Source: Planctomycetia bacterium (lineage in GTDB: Bacteria > Planctomycetota > Planctomycetia > Gemmatales > Gemmataceae). Taken from it: DNA of 64,000 nt. The notes under the pieces were generated by a model. That model did not search any database. It saw only the letters and a list, made by a program, of their open reading frames with translations, and was not told the origin of the DNA. The DNA lies in NCBI GenBank assembly GCA_005799265.1, contig SYHD01000084.1, positions 1 through 64,000 on the forward strand, read 5' to 3'. A program made the position numbers and the translations under genes. This document shows positions 28,347 through 39,141 of the stretch, one piece after another (the first letter of the stretch is position 1; every line of letters begins with the position of its first letter).

Positions 28347-28545
28347 TCAATGGCTAATGGCCAATGGTTGATGGGCAATGGCTAATGGCCAATGGCCAAT
28401 GGCCAATGGCCAATGGTTGATGGGCAATGGGCAATGGCTAATGGCCAATGGTTGATGGCCAATGGTTAAAGGCCAATGGTCATTGGTTCACGGCGATCCA
28501 TCATTGTCCATTAACCATTGACCAATGTCCATTTTCCATTTCCGA
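28344..28545. repeat. Second 7-bp degenerate array (AATGGCC/AATGGCT) plus inverted right arm
   Basis: gatcaatggctaatggccaatggttgatgggcaatgg... then ttgtccattaaccattgaccaatgtccattttccatttcc. Confidence 0.93.
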
Positions 28546-28594
28546 TCGCGTCGCTGCCGCATCAATCGCTGATGGCGGCGTTTGGGAGTACGGT

Positions 28595-31500
28595 TTACTT
28601 CACCGGCATCTTCAGGACGTAGGCGGCGTTGTAGTCGGCGCTGGCGCCTTTACGGTCGCGGTTGCCGGCCGTCACCGTGAGCGTCTTTTCGTCGGGCGCG
28701 AGGGCGAGGCCGTAGAAGACGCCCAGGGGAGCGGTGCTTTCGTAGGTCATCTTGCCGGTCTGCCAATCCCAGATTGCGAGGAAGCCTTTGTTGCCGGGCG
28801 AGTCGCCGATGGAGATCAGATTTTTGCCGTCCTTGGTGAAACGCAGGTTGGCAACGGCGCCGGGGTGCGACGCGGCCGGAAAGCCGGGCGAACTCTTGTA
28901 GTTGGGATTGGCGAGATCGCGCACCACGTTGCCGTCGAGGCTCCAGATCTTGATGATGCGTTCCAGGCCGCTCGACCCGGACGCGATGAACTTACCGTCG
29001 GGGCTGAACGCGGCGGCGTAGACCGGCTCCTGATGGCCCTTCTCGAACTCCTTTTCCTTGTGCGCCTTGAATTCCTTGACGAGGTCCCCGTTGGCGGTCC
29101 AGAGCTTGAGGCTGTTGTCGTAGCTCGATGTCAGGAATTGTTTGCTGTCGGGGGAGAAGACGAGCGCGTAGATCGGCTGCGGCACGTTGTTCTTGTTGAT
29201 GACGCTGACGTGGGCCGTCACCGCTTTGACCTGGACGTTCTTGACGAGATCGAAAATGCGGACCTGGCCGTCGTGGCAGGCGCTCAGGAGAAGATTGGCG
29301 CCGCCGGGTTGAAACGCGACGGCGTCGATGCTCTGCGGATGCGCGAAGTTGCGTGTCGGCGCGGGTGAAGCGACGCGCCAGACGTGCAGCGCCTTGTCCT
29401 GGCCGGCGCTGTAGATCGATGCGTTGTCGGCCGCGATCGTGAAGTCGCCGAGCACGTCGATGGTCGTCCAGGTTTGCGCGGGGGTCAAGAAATCTTTCGG
29501 CAACGGCTGCCCCGCGGTAAAGGGGACGCTCCAGGCGCCGAGCGTCTTGCCGGCGCTGGAGCCGACGAGCGCGAGGTTATTCGGCGTGAAACTAAGAGCG
29601 CGGACCTCGCCGGGGAGCTTGACGGAGCCGATTTCCTTGGCGTCGACGAATTGATGGACGCGCACGACCGAGTCAGTCCCGCCGGAGGCGAGCAGCAAGG
29701 CGTTCTTCGAAATCGCGACGGAGCGAACCGGGCCGGTCGCGCCGGGGAATTCACGTTCCTTGGCGCCGGTGGCGATGTTCCAGAGCTTGACCGTCTTGTC
29801 GGCGCCGCCGGTGAGGACGTGGGTATTCGCGGGGACGATCGTGAGCGCGTGCACCGGGCCGACGTCGGCGGGAATGGCACGCAGAATCGATGCCGTGTCG
29901 AGCCGCGTCACCTTGCCGGCAGCCGAGAGAATCACGTTGGCCGGCAAATGCTGCACGGCGTCAACGGCGTCGTCCTGGGCGAAGAATTGCAGCTCCAGGC
30001 CGGTGGCGACCTCCCAGAGGCGCGTCTGCTTGTCGGCGGCGCCCGTGGCGATGCGCGTGTTGTCCGTGCTGAACGACAGCGACAGCACATCGACGGCGTG
30101 GTTGAGCGTGACGACTTCCTTGCCGTCGACGAGGTTCCATACCTTCACGATTTTGCCCGCGGCGACGCCAACGCGCGTGAAGTCTCGGCTGAAGACGACG
30201 GCCTTGATGGGATCGACGACGGGGCCGAATTCCTTGAGGACGCTCGCCTTGGCCAGGTCCCAGTGCTTTACCTTCTTGTCGGCGCCGGCCGAGACGAGTT
30301 GCGTGCCGGCGGCGTTGTACTGCGCGAACATCGGACCTGCCGGATGGGCGACCAGCGCGGAAACGATGTTCACATCGAGCAAGCGCGCGGTCTTGTCCAT
30401 CGACGCCGTCATGAGCGTGCGGCCATCGGCGAGATACTGCAGGGTCTTCAACGGGGCGGTGTGCTCCTCGAAGATTTGCACGTCCTTGCCGAGCGTGATG
30501 TCATGAACGCGGATGACCTGCTTCGGCCCGTCGGCGAGGGCGACGGCGATCCGCTGGCCGTTCGGGCTGAGCGTGAGGCTTTGCAGCGGCGCCGTCATCG
30601 GGATCGTCGCGGTCGTCTTGCCGTCGGCGACGGTCCAGATCTTGACGTTCTTGTCGGCGCCGGCGGTCGCGATCTTCGTGGCATCGCTGTTCAGGCTGAC
30701 ATGCGTGATCGGGCTTTCGTTGGTGAGCGCCTTGACTTCCTTGCCGTCAGCGGCGTTCCAGATCTTGATGAGCTTGTCGTCGCCGGCGGAGACGATCTGA
30801 TCTCCCTTGGGCGTGAAAAGCGCCTGCCGGACCGGGCCTTGATGTTGGCGTTGAAACACGAGTGACGAGGTCCACACGCGCGCCAGCTTGTCAGCCCCGG
30901 CGGTGACGGTGCGCTTGGCATCGACGAAGGCGACGCTGCCGACGATACCGTCGTGCGGCAGCGTTTCCAGCAGGGTGCCGTCGAGGCCGTAGATGCGCGC
31001 CAGCTTGTCGCTGCCGCCGACGATTAGCCGCGTGTTGTCGGGGGACAAGGCGATGCCTTTGGAATTCGACGCGATCTTGATCGTGGCGACTTCCTTGCCG
31101 TCGGCAGTGTTCCAGATCTTGACGACCTGATCGGCGACGGCGGCGAGGCGCGTGCCGTCCTTCGAGAGCGTGATGGCGGAAACGGCCGCGACGTGATCGA
31201 ACTTCAGCTTCGGCGCGCCGTCGGGGAGGGCGGCAGTACGGATCGTCTTGTCGGCGCTGGACGAATAGAGCATGTCTCCCTTCGGACTCAACGCGAAGCC
31301 GAGAATCGCGGTCTGTTGCTGGGCGGGGAGCGTCTTGATTTCCTTGCCATCGGCGGTCTTGATCTGCTTGATGGAGCCGTCCGCCAGGCCGACGAAAACG
31401 CTTTGTGCGTCCGCGGCGAAGACGACCGCCTGCGGAGTAACCGTCATCGGCAGCTTCTGCAGCACCTTGGCGTCGGCGGCGTTCCAGAGCGTCACCGTCT

Positions 31501-33190
31501 TGTCGGCCGAGACGGCGGCGATCGTCGCGGCGTTGCTGCTCATGGCGAAGCTGTTGATGGACAGCGTTGGCCCGGCGTATTCTTTTTCTTTCACGCCAGT
31601 TGTCAGGTTCCATAGACGAACGATCTTGTCGCTGCCGGCGGTCAGCACCTTGGCTGCATCGGGCGTGAGCGTCAGGGACGCGATTTGATCGGGATGGATG
31701 AACGTTTTCGGCGCGACCAGCGGCAGCGCCCAGAGCTTGACGGCGCCGTCCTCGGACGCGGACAACATCTGCGTGCCGCCGGCGTTGATGCCGAGCGCGG
31801 TCAGGGGGGCGGTGTGAGCGAGCAGGACATCGGACTCTTTCGCGGTCGTTTGATTCCACAGGCGGATCGTGTTGTCCGCGCCGCCCGAGGCGAGAATCTG
31901 CAGGTTCGCGCTGACGGCAACGGCGGTCACAGGCCCGGCGTGGCCGACAAGCTGCTTCTCCATGGCGAGCTTCGTCGTGTCCCAGACGCGCACGAATTTG
32001 TCGCTCGAACCGGTGAAGAGCTTCTTGCCGTCGGGGCTCGCGACCGCGGCGAGCACGGCGTCGGGATGCGTTAACGTCCGCGGCGCGATTTGCGGAATTG
32101 TCCAGAACTTGACAAGGCCGTCGGCGCCGGCTGACATGAGCTGGGTTGCCTGCATCTGCATGCTGTGCACGGCACCTGCGTGAGCGAGCCATTGTTGCGG
32201 GATCTTCGGATCGGCGCTGTTCCAGAGGAAGACGCGATTGTCGGAGGTGCCCGCGGCGATGAACGTGTTGGCCGGGTGCGTCGCGACGCTGGTGATGCCC
32301 GCTTGTGGGCCAGTGAGCGTGCGTACTTCCTTGGCGCCGGCGATGGCGAACTGACGCACGGTGCGATCGTCGCTGCCGGTGTAGTAGTTGGCATTGTCGG
32401 CCGTCATCGCCAGGGCGCGGATCGGCGCGCCGTGGCCGGGAAGCGTTTTCGGCAGCGCCGGCGGTGGGAACTGCCAGAACTTCAGGAAGCCATCGTCGCC
32501 GACCGTGTACGTCGCGGTGTTGTTCGGATTGATGGCGACGTTATTGACGCCGCCGATGTGGGCGCCGACCGTTGACAGGAGTTGGCCGTTGGCGACGTTC
32601 CAGAAACGCAGCGTGCGATCGACGCCGACCGACGCGAGCGTCAGGCTATTGGCGCTGAACGAGAGGCTGGTGATCGCGCCCTGATGCCCGGCTTCGAGCT
32701 TGACGAGTTCCTTGAACTCGACGGGCGTGACGAGCTTGAGCGAGCCATCCTTGCCGCCGACGGCGAGCTTGAGCCCGTCGGGGCTTAGGGCGACGGCACT
32801 GACGGCATCGTTCGTTTTCAGTGTGCGGATCGGGGCGTTGATCGGCACGTCCCAGGTTTTCAGCGTATTGTCGGTGCTGCCCGAGGCGATCATCGAGCCG
32901 TCTTGACTGAAGCCGACGGAGATGACTTGCTTGGTGTGCCCGCCGGTGCCGCCGTAGGTCTTGATCTCCTTGCCGCTGGCGGCGTCCCATAATTTCAGCG
33001 TGTTGTCGAAGCTGGCGGTGACGAGGAATTTGCCGTCGGGGCTGTAGGCGACCGCATAGACGGCATCGGTGTGTCCCTTGAGATGAGCGACGATGTCCGG
33101 GGCCGCATTCTTTTCCTGGGCGAATGTCGGCAGCCAGAGGATGGCGCCGAGCGCCAACAGACCAACGATAGCCAGAAGACGTCGAGCCAT
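28595..33190 (-). CDS. Very large secreted WD40-repeat (multi beta-propeller) protein, about 1531 aa
   Basis: Signal peptide MARRLLAIVGLLALGAILWLPTFA; dozens of SPDGK...SGSxDxTxxxWD repeats. Confidence 0.9.
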   Translation of the reverse strand: MARRLLAIVGLLALGAILWLPTFAQEKNAAPDIVAHLKGHTDAVYAVAYSPDGKFLVTASFDNTLKLWDAASGKEIKTYGGTGGHTKQVISVGFSQDGSMIASGSTDNTLKTWDVPINAPIRTLKTNDAVSAVALSPDGLKLAVGGKDGSLKLVTPVEFKELVKLEAGHQGAITSLSFSANSLTLASVGVDRTLRFWNVANGQLLSTVGAHIGGVNNVAINPNNTATYTVGDDGFLKFWQFPPPALPKTLPGHGAPIRALAMTADNANYYTGSDDRTVRQFAIAGAKEVRTLTGPQAGITSVATHPANTFIAAGTSDNRVFLWNSADPKIPQQWLAHAGAVHSMQMQATQLMSAGADGLVKFWTIPQIAPRTLTHPDAVLAAVASPDGKKLFTGSSDKFVRVWDTTKLAMEKQLVGHAGPVTAVAVSANLQILASGGADNTIRLWNQTTAKESDVLLAHTAPLTALGINAGGTQMLSASEDGAVKLWALPLVAPKTFIHPDQIASLTLTPDAAKVLTAGSDKIVRLWNLTTGVKEKEYAGPTLSINSFAMSSNAATIAAVSADKTVTLWNAADAKVLQKLPMTVTPQAVVFAADAQSVFVGLADGSIKQIKTADGKEIKTLPAQQQTAILGFALSPKGDMLYSSSADKTIRTAALPDGAPKLKFDHVAAVSAITLSKDGTRLAAVADQVVKIWNTADGKEVATIKIASNSKGIALSPDNTRLIVGGSDKLARIYGLDGTLLETLPHDGIVGSVAFVDAKRTVTAGADKLARVWTSSLVFQRQHQGPVRQALFTPKGDQIVSAGDDKLIKIWNAADGKEVKALTNESPITHVSLNSDATKIATAGADKNVKIWTVADGKTTATIPMTAPLQSLTLSPNGQRIAVALADGPKQVIRVHDITLGKDVQIFEEHTAPLKTLQYLADGRTLMTASMDKTARLLDVNIVSALVAHPAGPMFAQYNAAGTQLVSAGADKKVKHWDLAKASVLKEFGPVVDPIKAVVFSRDFTRVGVAAGKIVKVWNLVDGKEVVTLNHAVDVLSLSFSTDNTRIATGAADKQTRLWEVATGLELQFFAQDDAVDAVQHLPANVILSAAGKVTRLDTASILRAIPADVGPVHALTIVPANTHVLTGGADKTVKLWNIATGAKEREFPGATGPVRSVAISKNALLLASGGTDSVVRVHQFVDAKEIGSVKLPGEVRALSFTPNNLALVGSSAGKTLGAWSVPFTAGQPLPKDFLTPAQTWTTIDVLGDFTIAADNASIYSAGQDKALHVWRVASPAPTRNFAHPQSIDAVAFQPGGANLLLSACHDGQVRIFDLVKNVQVKAVTAHVSVINKNNVPQPIYALVFSPDSKQFLTSSYDNSLKLWTANGDLVKEFKAHKEKEFEKGHQEPVYAAAFSPDGKFIASGSSGLERIIKIWSLDGNVVRDLANPNYKSSPGFPAASHPGAVANLRFTKDGKNLISIGDSPGNKGFLAIWDWQTGKMTYESTAPLGVFYGLALAPDEKTLTVTAGNRDRKGASADYNAAYVLKMPVK

Positions 33191-33363
33191 GATGCGGACT
33201 CCTTGATGAGACGGCAAAGGCGGACTAATAGTGTCGCATGGCGGTGGGTGAGTGTCAAGCAGCAGAAGAGATGTTGTATGCAATACCGCTGGGTTTTGCA
33301 GGGAAATGTCTGTCCCCGTGTTGCGCTCACAGGATGCCGAGCGAGCGCCAAACGTGATTCCGC

Positions 33364-34464
33364 TTAGCGCAAATTGGCCTGATTGACGACCGGCGTGACA
33401 TGGAAATCGAGTGACTTGCGCGCGACGCGCGGCCGCTCCGGATTGGTCGTCTCGTCTGCGATCTCGATGATGAGTTGATACTTGCCTGCCGGGAGCGCCG
33501 GCACGTAAAAGCAGTACGCGCCGTGCAGATCGTTGAGCCGAGCCTGGCGCCGCATCGTTGTTTGATTCTTGTCGAAGGGGCGCGACCAGACGCTCTCACC
33601 CTTCGCGTTCTTGAGTTCGAGGGAACACGCCAGGCGCGTCACGTAATCGCCATCCTTCGACAGTTCACTCGCGAAGTTCTTCAGCTCGACGTATAGTTGC
33701 ACCCACTCGCCTGGGCGTTCCTTCGACGCCGTCAGGAAGGCATGTGTGTCGGGAACGGGGACGTAATTCGCGAACCCGAGAATTTGTTTGCAGCAGCACA
33801 TCTTGCCGATCGTCAGCTCGCTGCGGGCGCGCACCGTCCAGCGCAGGCCGTCGATCTGCTCGATCAGCACCGCGACTTCTTGCGGCGACATCTCGGAAAT
33901 CGACTTCTTGAGAAACATCGTCAAGGGGGGCAGCAGGCGAAGGAGAAACTCCTGCGTCGCGTCGTCGTAAGCGCGTAGGTGCTGGATCGCTTCCTGGTGT
34001 CGGCCGTCGATCATGTCCTGCATCGCCTTGACCGCTGGGGCGTAATCGGTTTTGTCGGACTTCTCAAACGTTCTCGGCAAGAATTGCGGTTGGATGACAC
34101 CTGGCAGGAACGTCTTGGGTGGCGCGAGTTTGTCGCCGGCTTGAGTATCGCCGATCGTGACCACGCCGGAGTCGCCGCGTTTGGGCGGGTCCTTCACGTC
34201 CGCCGGTCGCAGCGCGTGGTCTCCCATTGCCGAGCTGGCGTTTCCGGTAGGCTCGGCGATCGATTTGGGCTGTGTTTCTTCGGTAACGAAGGCTGTCGAG
34301 AAGTTGCGATCGTCCGGCGGGCAACGCTGGGCAAGTTCGCGCAGGCGCTTTGAGCCGACCAGTGGATCACTGGCGATACTGGGGAACTGCGCGCAGCCCG
34401 GCAAAATCGTCAAACTGGCGAAAGCGACAAGTAGGCAACTAAATAAACTGCGCACCATCGGCAC
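33364..34464 (-). CDS. Lipoprotein, unknown function, C-terminal beta domain
   Basis: Lipobox ILPGC; KYQLIIEIADETTNPERPRVARKSLDFHVTPVV. Confidence 0.6.
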   Translation of the reverse strand: MPMVRSLFSCLLVAFASLTILPGCAQFPSIASDPLVGSKRLRELAQRCPPDDRNFSTAFVTEETQPKSIAEPTGNASSAMGDHALRPADVKDPPKRGDSGVVTIGDTQAGDKLAPPKTFLPGVIQPQFLPRTFEKSDKTDYAPAVKAMQDMIDGRHQEAIQHLRAYDDATQEFLLRLLPPLTMFLKKSISEMSPQEVAVLIEQIDGLRWTVRARSELTIGKMCCCKQILGFANYVPVPDTHAFLTASKERPGEWVQLYVELKNFASELSKDGDYVTRLACSLELKNAKGESVWSRPFDKNQTTMRRQARLNDLHGAYCFYVPALPAGKYQLIIEIADETTNPERPRVARKSLDFHVTPVVNQANLR

Positions 34465-35117
34465 CTCAAGATCCGTAAGCCGATCCGCGGCGAACGGCAG
34501 GGGTCGGCGTGATACCGCAAGCGATTTGGAAGGTCAAGCGCATCTGTCCATGGGGCAGGTTGGCAACATGCCCCTCAAAACTTGACTTCTTGACTTCTCC
34601 GGGCCTGTGAAGACTCTTGAGTCAGGAAAGCGGGTTGGGTATAATTCCAGGGCTAGCGCGCACTCTGGGCGATTTGGGTCGACTTGCGCCCGGGCCTGAT
34701 CGATTCATATACCGTCCTTCGTGTGGTCTCTTGTTACCACTCTTGGAGGACGAATGTATTGTTTCACCCGATCCGGCACAAAACAGCCTCAGTCGGAAGC
34801 AACCTTCTCCCTCGCCTTGAACGGTAGCGTAGCCTGCTCCAAGCCCGGGTTTCTTTCCCTTCGGCGATGCCTCGCCTCCACCAATTTCTTCCGACGCTCG
34901 GCATATCGAGTTGCCGGATCGCCGGCGCGGGCGAACTCCGACAACAGGGAGACCAACGTCAGCAGGGCGATGCAGACTTGTTTCGACCTGTCGAGCCTCC
35001 TGGGCGATTACTCACCTTCGGCAGCCAGATGGGAATTGTCCTATAGTAATGTTCAACCGGAGAGCTCGCAATATTCGCTTCATCGCTTTTCCCCGGCTTC
35101 CCGCTGGAGACGCTCGG

Positions 35118-36254
35118 ATGTCTTGCTTCTGTCCGAAAAAACTCCAGGCCATGCAGGCAGACTTCAAGCTGCCCAAGATCGATTTCGCGCTGCCGGCCGG
35201 CAGTATCGGCGCCATGGCGAAACTGTCCGCACTGATGAGCGCGAAGGCGTCAGCCTCGGCAACTGCCGCGCTGTCCGCGAAGGCGATGGCGGATTTACGC
35301 GTGACGTTCTCCGCCACGGCGAACATGAAGTTGTCCCTGCTCGCATCCGTCATGGCCAGCTTCAAAGCGAGCGGGAGCCTGTCGATGGGTGCAGGCATGG
35401 GCGGCATGCTCGGTTCACTCAACATGCACTGGCCGCATCTGAAGGGATTGCTCCTCCCCAATCTTCCTCACCTTCCCGCCATCAATGCCCTGGGGCTGTT
35501 AGCCGCCCTGGTGGGCAATCTCAAAATGAATTTGAAGGTTGACCTCACTTCCCCGAAAGCGCTGATGGAACTGAAGGCGAAACTCGAAGCGATCATCGTG
35601 GCCAAGGCGGAACTGGAGGCGAAAGCGGCATTGGCAGCGCAGGCGCGCGTCAGCGCGAGCGCCGCCCTCGCGGCGAACCTCAGTGCGACCGCGGCGCTGG
35701 CCGCTTCCGCCCAGGCTTCGTTCGCTGCCGACATGGCGGTCTTGATGAAAGGCTCGCTGGCGTTGAGCCTCCCCTTCAAGCCCCCGGATCCGCTGAGCCA
35801 GCTGGGGGCGATGATCCAGGCCATGCTCGATCTCAACTTGCCGGCCATGACCGTCCCGCCGTTGGAACTGGCGCAGCTATCCGGTTTGTTGGCAGCGGTT
35901 GCGTCGATCAAGACGGGGCTGGGTATCAACCTGCTCGCGTCAGGTTCGGCCTCGCTGGTCGCCAGCTTCCTCGCCAAGGTCGACTTGAAGGCGGTGATCG
36001 CTCTGGCGGCCTCCCTCGACATGAAGGCGAGCGCGGCGATGTCGGTCCAGGCCAAGGCGGCGGCCAGCGCAGCGTTGGCCGCACAAGCCAAAGTCGCCGG
36101 AGCGCTATCGGCCAAGCTGGACGCGATGCTGAACCCCCTGAGCGTGGGGCAGCTGGGTTCCTTGTCGGTCGCCATGCTGCTGGGCGGCCTGCTTGGGTTG
36201 TCCGGACTCAAGCTCCCGAAAAGCCCCTGCGAGATTTGCGTTTTCTTGAAGTGA
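35118..36254 (+). CDS. Ala/Leu/Ser/Lys-rich low-complexity protein with terminal Cys pairs
   Basis: MSCFCPKK...KSPCEICVFLK*; about 378 aa of AKASASATAALSAKAM-like sequence. Confidence 0.55.
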   Translation: MSCFCPKKLQAMQADFKLPKIDFALPAGSIGAMAKLSALMSAKASASATAALSAKAMADLRVTFSATANMKLSLLASVMASFKASGSLSMGAGMGGMLGSLNMHWPHLKGLLLPNLPHLPAINALGLLAALVGNLKMNLKVDLTSPKALMELKAKLEAIIVAKAELEAKAALAAQARVSASAALAANLSATAALAASAQASFAADMAVLMKGSLALSLPFKPPDPLSQLGAMIQAMLDLNLPAMTVPPLELAQLSGLLAAVASIKTGLGINLLASGSASLVASFLAKVDLKAVIALAASLDMKASAAMSVQAKAAASAALAAQAKVAGALSAKLDAMLNPLSVGQLGSLSVAMLLGGLLGLSGLKLPKSPCEICVFLK

Positions 36255-36684
36255 TCTTGTAAAGGTGCCTGGGGAAGATCTCTACACCTTTTCGACGATC
36301 GTGTCGGAGACCGGGTCAAACAGGCCTGAGCCGATGCCGTCGGCCATGGTGTCATAATGCGATGGCCTCCTGCGTTTGGGATAAAGACCTTGTGGCAACG
36401 TCTTTATGCCAAATTAGGGGCCATCGCGCCAGGGTATCGGTGAGAATTGCGGGCTAGGCGTTGCCGAACAATCTGCTGCAGCAGCCGGCGGCTCTTTTAT
36501 CGGTTTCCACAGTATCATGCCCAGCAGGCCGCCGCTGCTGAGCTTTGGCGTGCGATCAATAGTGTGCAAACGACCATTTTTCATCGCAAGCGGAAAACGA
36601 ATAAGATCCGCGCGTCCTTGCAACGCCACGCGCGCGCGTTATAATCGGTGCGTCCTTTCCCTCTTCCCTTCGAGGCCCTCAGCC

Positions 36685-38073
36685 ATGAACCGATCGCTAC
36701 TTTGGACGCTGCCGCTCGTGCTGATCGGCATTCTTAGCTCGCGCCAGGCCGACGCGGCGTGCTGCTACTTCTCGGCCAAGAACGCCGACATCTTGCAGCC
36801 GGCGCAGAAGGCGTACATCACCTGGGACCCGGTCGAGAAGAAGGAGACCTTCACGGTGCAGCCCAAGTTCGAAGGCAACGCCCTCGACTTCGGCATGGTG
36901 ATTCCGACGCCCAGCCAGCCCAAGCTCAACGAGATGCCGCGCGATTTCTTCAGGCACTTCGCGATCTACTCGATCATGAAACGCCGCGAAATGCCGCACT
37001 CGAAGCTGCTGCACATCATCGATCCTGCGCCGAAAAAGTTGTTCAAAAGCGGTGGATTACCGCCTAGTTCGCCGGATCCCACCACGAAGAAGGATGGCAC
37101 GCCGCCGCCCAAGGTCATCGTGCTCGAGGAAGGCGTGGTTGGCACGCTCGATTACAAGATCATTACGGCCGAGCGCGCGGACGATCTCTATCAATGGCTG
37201 AAGGATCACAAGTACAACTACTCGGGCGACGAGGCGACGCTGAACCATTACGTGCAGAAGAAATGGATCTTCACGGTGATGAAGATCGACACCGCGCAGA
37301 TGAAGCGCAACAAGGACGGCACATTCGCCGGCGAGGTGTCGCCGACGCGCTTCAGTTTCACGACCGAGAAGCTCGTCTATCCGCTGAAGATCACGCAGAT
37401 CTCGGTGAAGGAAAAGACCGAGGCGCTCTTTTATGTGCAGGCGCCGTTCAAGGTCGATCTGCCGGGCGACATGACTTACCAGTACACCTGGATCCCGTCG
37501 CTGCAAGGCGCGATCGGCTGCACGCCGGACGGCATCCCCGGCGGCGGCGACGATTGGCTGAAACGCTTCGGCCCGCAGATCCCGCCTCTTTTGACGCGCG
37601 CCCAGGAACTCGGCTTCCGGTTCTTCCCCGGCCAACGTCCGCAACCCGGCAAAGACGGCAAGATCCCGACCACGATGGAGTGGGCCCGCAAGCTTTCCAA
37701 GAACGACATCGACATCCTTACAGGTAAATTCACCTATAGCGAAAAAGTCCCCGACGTCGACGCCGGCTTTACCATCGCCGACACCAAAGACCCGGTGCGC
37801 GCCAAGGCGATCGCCAAGGTCATCCGTGAACGACTCGCCAAGGCGTTCAAGGAGCGCCCCTACGGCTACCTCGTCCGGCAAGCCCCCGCGAAGGAAGTTC
37901 AGGACTTGCAGCACCTCGCCGGGCATCTCACGGAAGGCCTGTTCATCACGAAGTTCCGCAAAATCTTCACGCGCGGCGAAATGAACGACGACCTGCTCAT
38001 CGTGCCTGCGCGGTACAATGACACGGAGGATCGCTCCGAATACGAAGAGATGCTGCCGACGTCGCCGCCGTGA
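36685..38073 (+). CDS. DUF2330-like secreted protein
   Basis: Signal peptide ...ADAACCYFS, KAYITWDPVEKKETFTVQPKFEGNALDFGMVIPTPSQP. Confidence 0.7.
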   Translation: MNRSLLWTLPLVLIGILSSRQADAACCYFSAKNADILQPAQKAYITWDPVEKKETFTVQPKFEGNALDFGMVIPTPSQPKLNEMPRDFFRHFAIYSIMKRREMPHSKLLHIIDPAPKKLFKSGGLPPSSPDPTTKKDGTPPPKVIVLEEGVVGTLDYKIITAERADDLYQWLKDHKYNYSGDEATLNHYVQKKWIFTVMKIDTAQMKRNKDGTFAGEVSPTRFSFTTEKLVYPLKITQISVKEKTEALFYVQAPFKVDLPGDMTYQYTWIPSLQGAIGCTPDGIPGGGDDWLKRFGPQIPPLLTRAQELGFRFFPGQRPQPGKDGKIPTTMEWARKLSKNDIDILTGKFTYSEKVPDVDAGFTIADTKDPVRAKAIAKVIRERLAKAFKERPYGYLVRQAPAKEVQDLQHLAGHLTEGLFITKFRKIFTRGEMNDDLLIVPARYNDTEDRSEYEEMLPTSPP

Positions 38074-38133
38074 TTTTGGTGAGTGGTGTTTCAAGCCTGC
38101 AGGCGACAAAGGAGCCTGCGGGGTTTCTTCTCC

Positions 38134-39069
38134 ATGAATCCGATCGCGCCATTCTTGGAACGCTCCAACGTCGTCATTCTCGACGGGGCGCTCGCGACCG
38201 AACTCGAACGGCGCGGGGCGGATCTGCGCGATCCGTTGTGGTCCGCGAAATTGCTGATCGAGAATCCCCATCTGATTCGCCAGGTGCATTACGATTACTT
38301 CTCTGCCGGCGCCAACGTCGCCACCACCGCCAGCTATCAGGCGACCATCCCCGGCCTGACGCGGCGCGGTCTGAGCGAAGCGCAAGCGGCCAATGTCCTG
38401 CGCCTGAGCGTTCGCCTGGCTCAGCAAGCGCGTGACGAGTATTTTCTCCCCTCCAATCGGGAGCGCCTCAAGCCGCTCGTCGCTGCATCGATCGGCTGTT
38501 ACGGCGCTTCTCTCGCTGACGGCTCGGAGTATCGCGGCGACTATGGCCTGACCCTCCAACAACTCATCGACTGGCATCGCCCGCGCGTCGAGATCCTGGC
38601 CGACAGCGGCGCCGACCTCTTCGCCTGCGAAACGATCCCGTGCCTGCTCGAAGCCGAGGCGCTGGTGAGGCTACTCGGCGAGTTTCCGCACATGTCCGCC
38701 TGGCTGAGCTTCAGCTGCAAGGACGAGCGCCATCTCTGCCACGGCGAATCGTTCCGCGACGCCATCGAATTGGCCAACGCAGCGCCAAACGTCATCGCGG
38801 CCGGCGTCAATTGCTCGGCGCCTCGTTTCATCGACGGCTTGCTCACAACGGTCGCCGAGGTCTCCACGATACCGCTCGTCGTCTATCCCAACCGTGGTGA
38901 ATCATGGGACGCAAAGCAGCGCTGCTGGCAAGGCGCGACTGCAGAGCCCGAATGGCGCGACTGCGTCCAGCGCTGGCACAAGGCGGGCGCAAGGTTGATA
39001 GGCGGTTGTTGCCGCACCACGCCCGAGACGATTCGACATATCGCGACGGCCCTTCGTCCAGGCGTGTAA
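38134..39069 (+). CDS. Homocysteine S-methyltransferase family protein
   Basis: [33 protein letters not shown] (Zn-binding GGCC). Confidence 0.9.
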   Translation: MNPIAPFLERSNVVILDGALATELERRGADLRDPLWSAKLLIENPHLIRQVHYDYFSAGANVATTASYQATIPGLTRRGLSEAQAANVLRLSVRLAQQARDEYFLPSNRERLKPLVAASIGCYGASLADGSEYRGDYGLTLQQLIDWHRPRVEILADSGADLFACETIPCLLEAEALVRLLGEFPHMSAWLSFSCKDERHLCHGESFRDAIELANAAPNVIAAGVNCSAPRFIDGLLTTVAEVSTIPLVVYPNRGESWDAKQRCWQGATAEPEWRDCVQRWHKAGARLIGGCCRTTPETIRHIATALRPGV

Positions 39070-39141
39070 AGAGTCACTCCTGACTTTGACACAAATCGCT
39101 CTTGCCTGTATGATGCTGAAGCCCACATTGAAAGACCGCGC

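Noticed and set aside
27749-28545. Possible CRISPR array
   Set aside because: Unit is 7 bp with no spacers; inverted right arms instead of direct repeats
28448-32788. Plus-strand ORFs opposite the WD40 gene (for example 28448..29368, 29384..30865)
   Set aside because: Antisense of a repetitive GC-rich gene
36380-36410. Hairpin ataaagac...gtctttat as a regulatory element
   Set aside because: Short stem without T-run or copies; not distinguishable from chance
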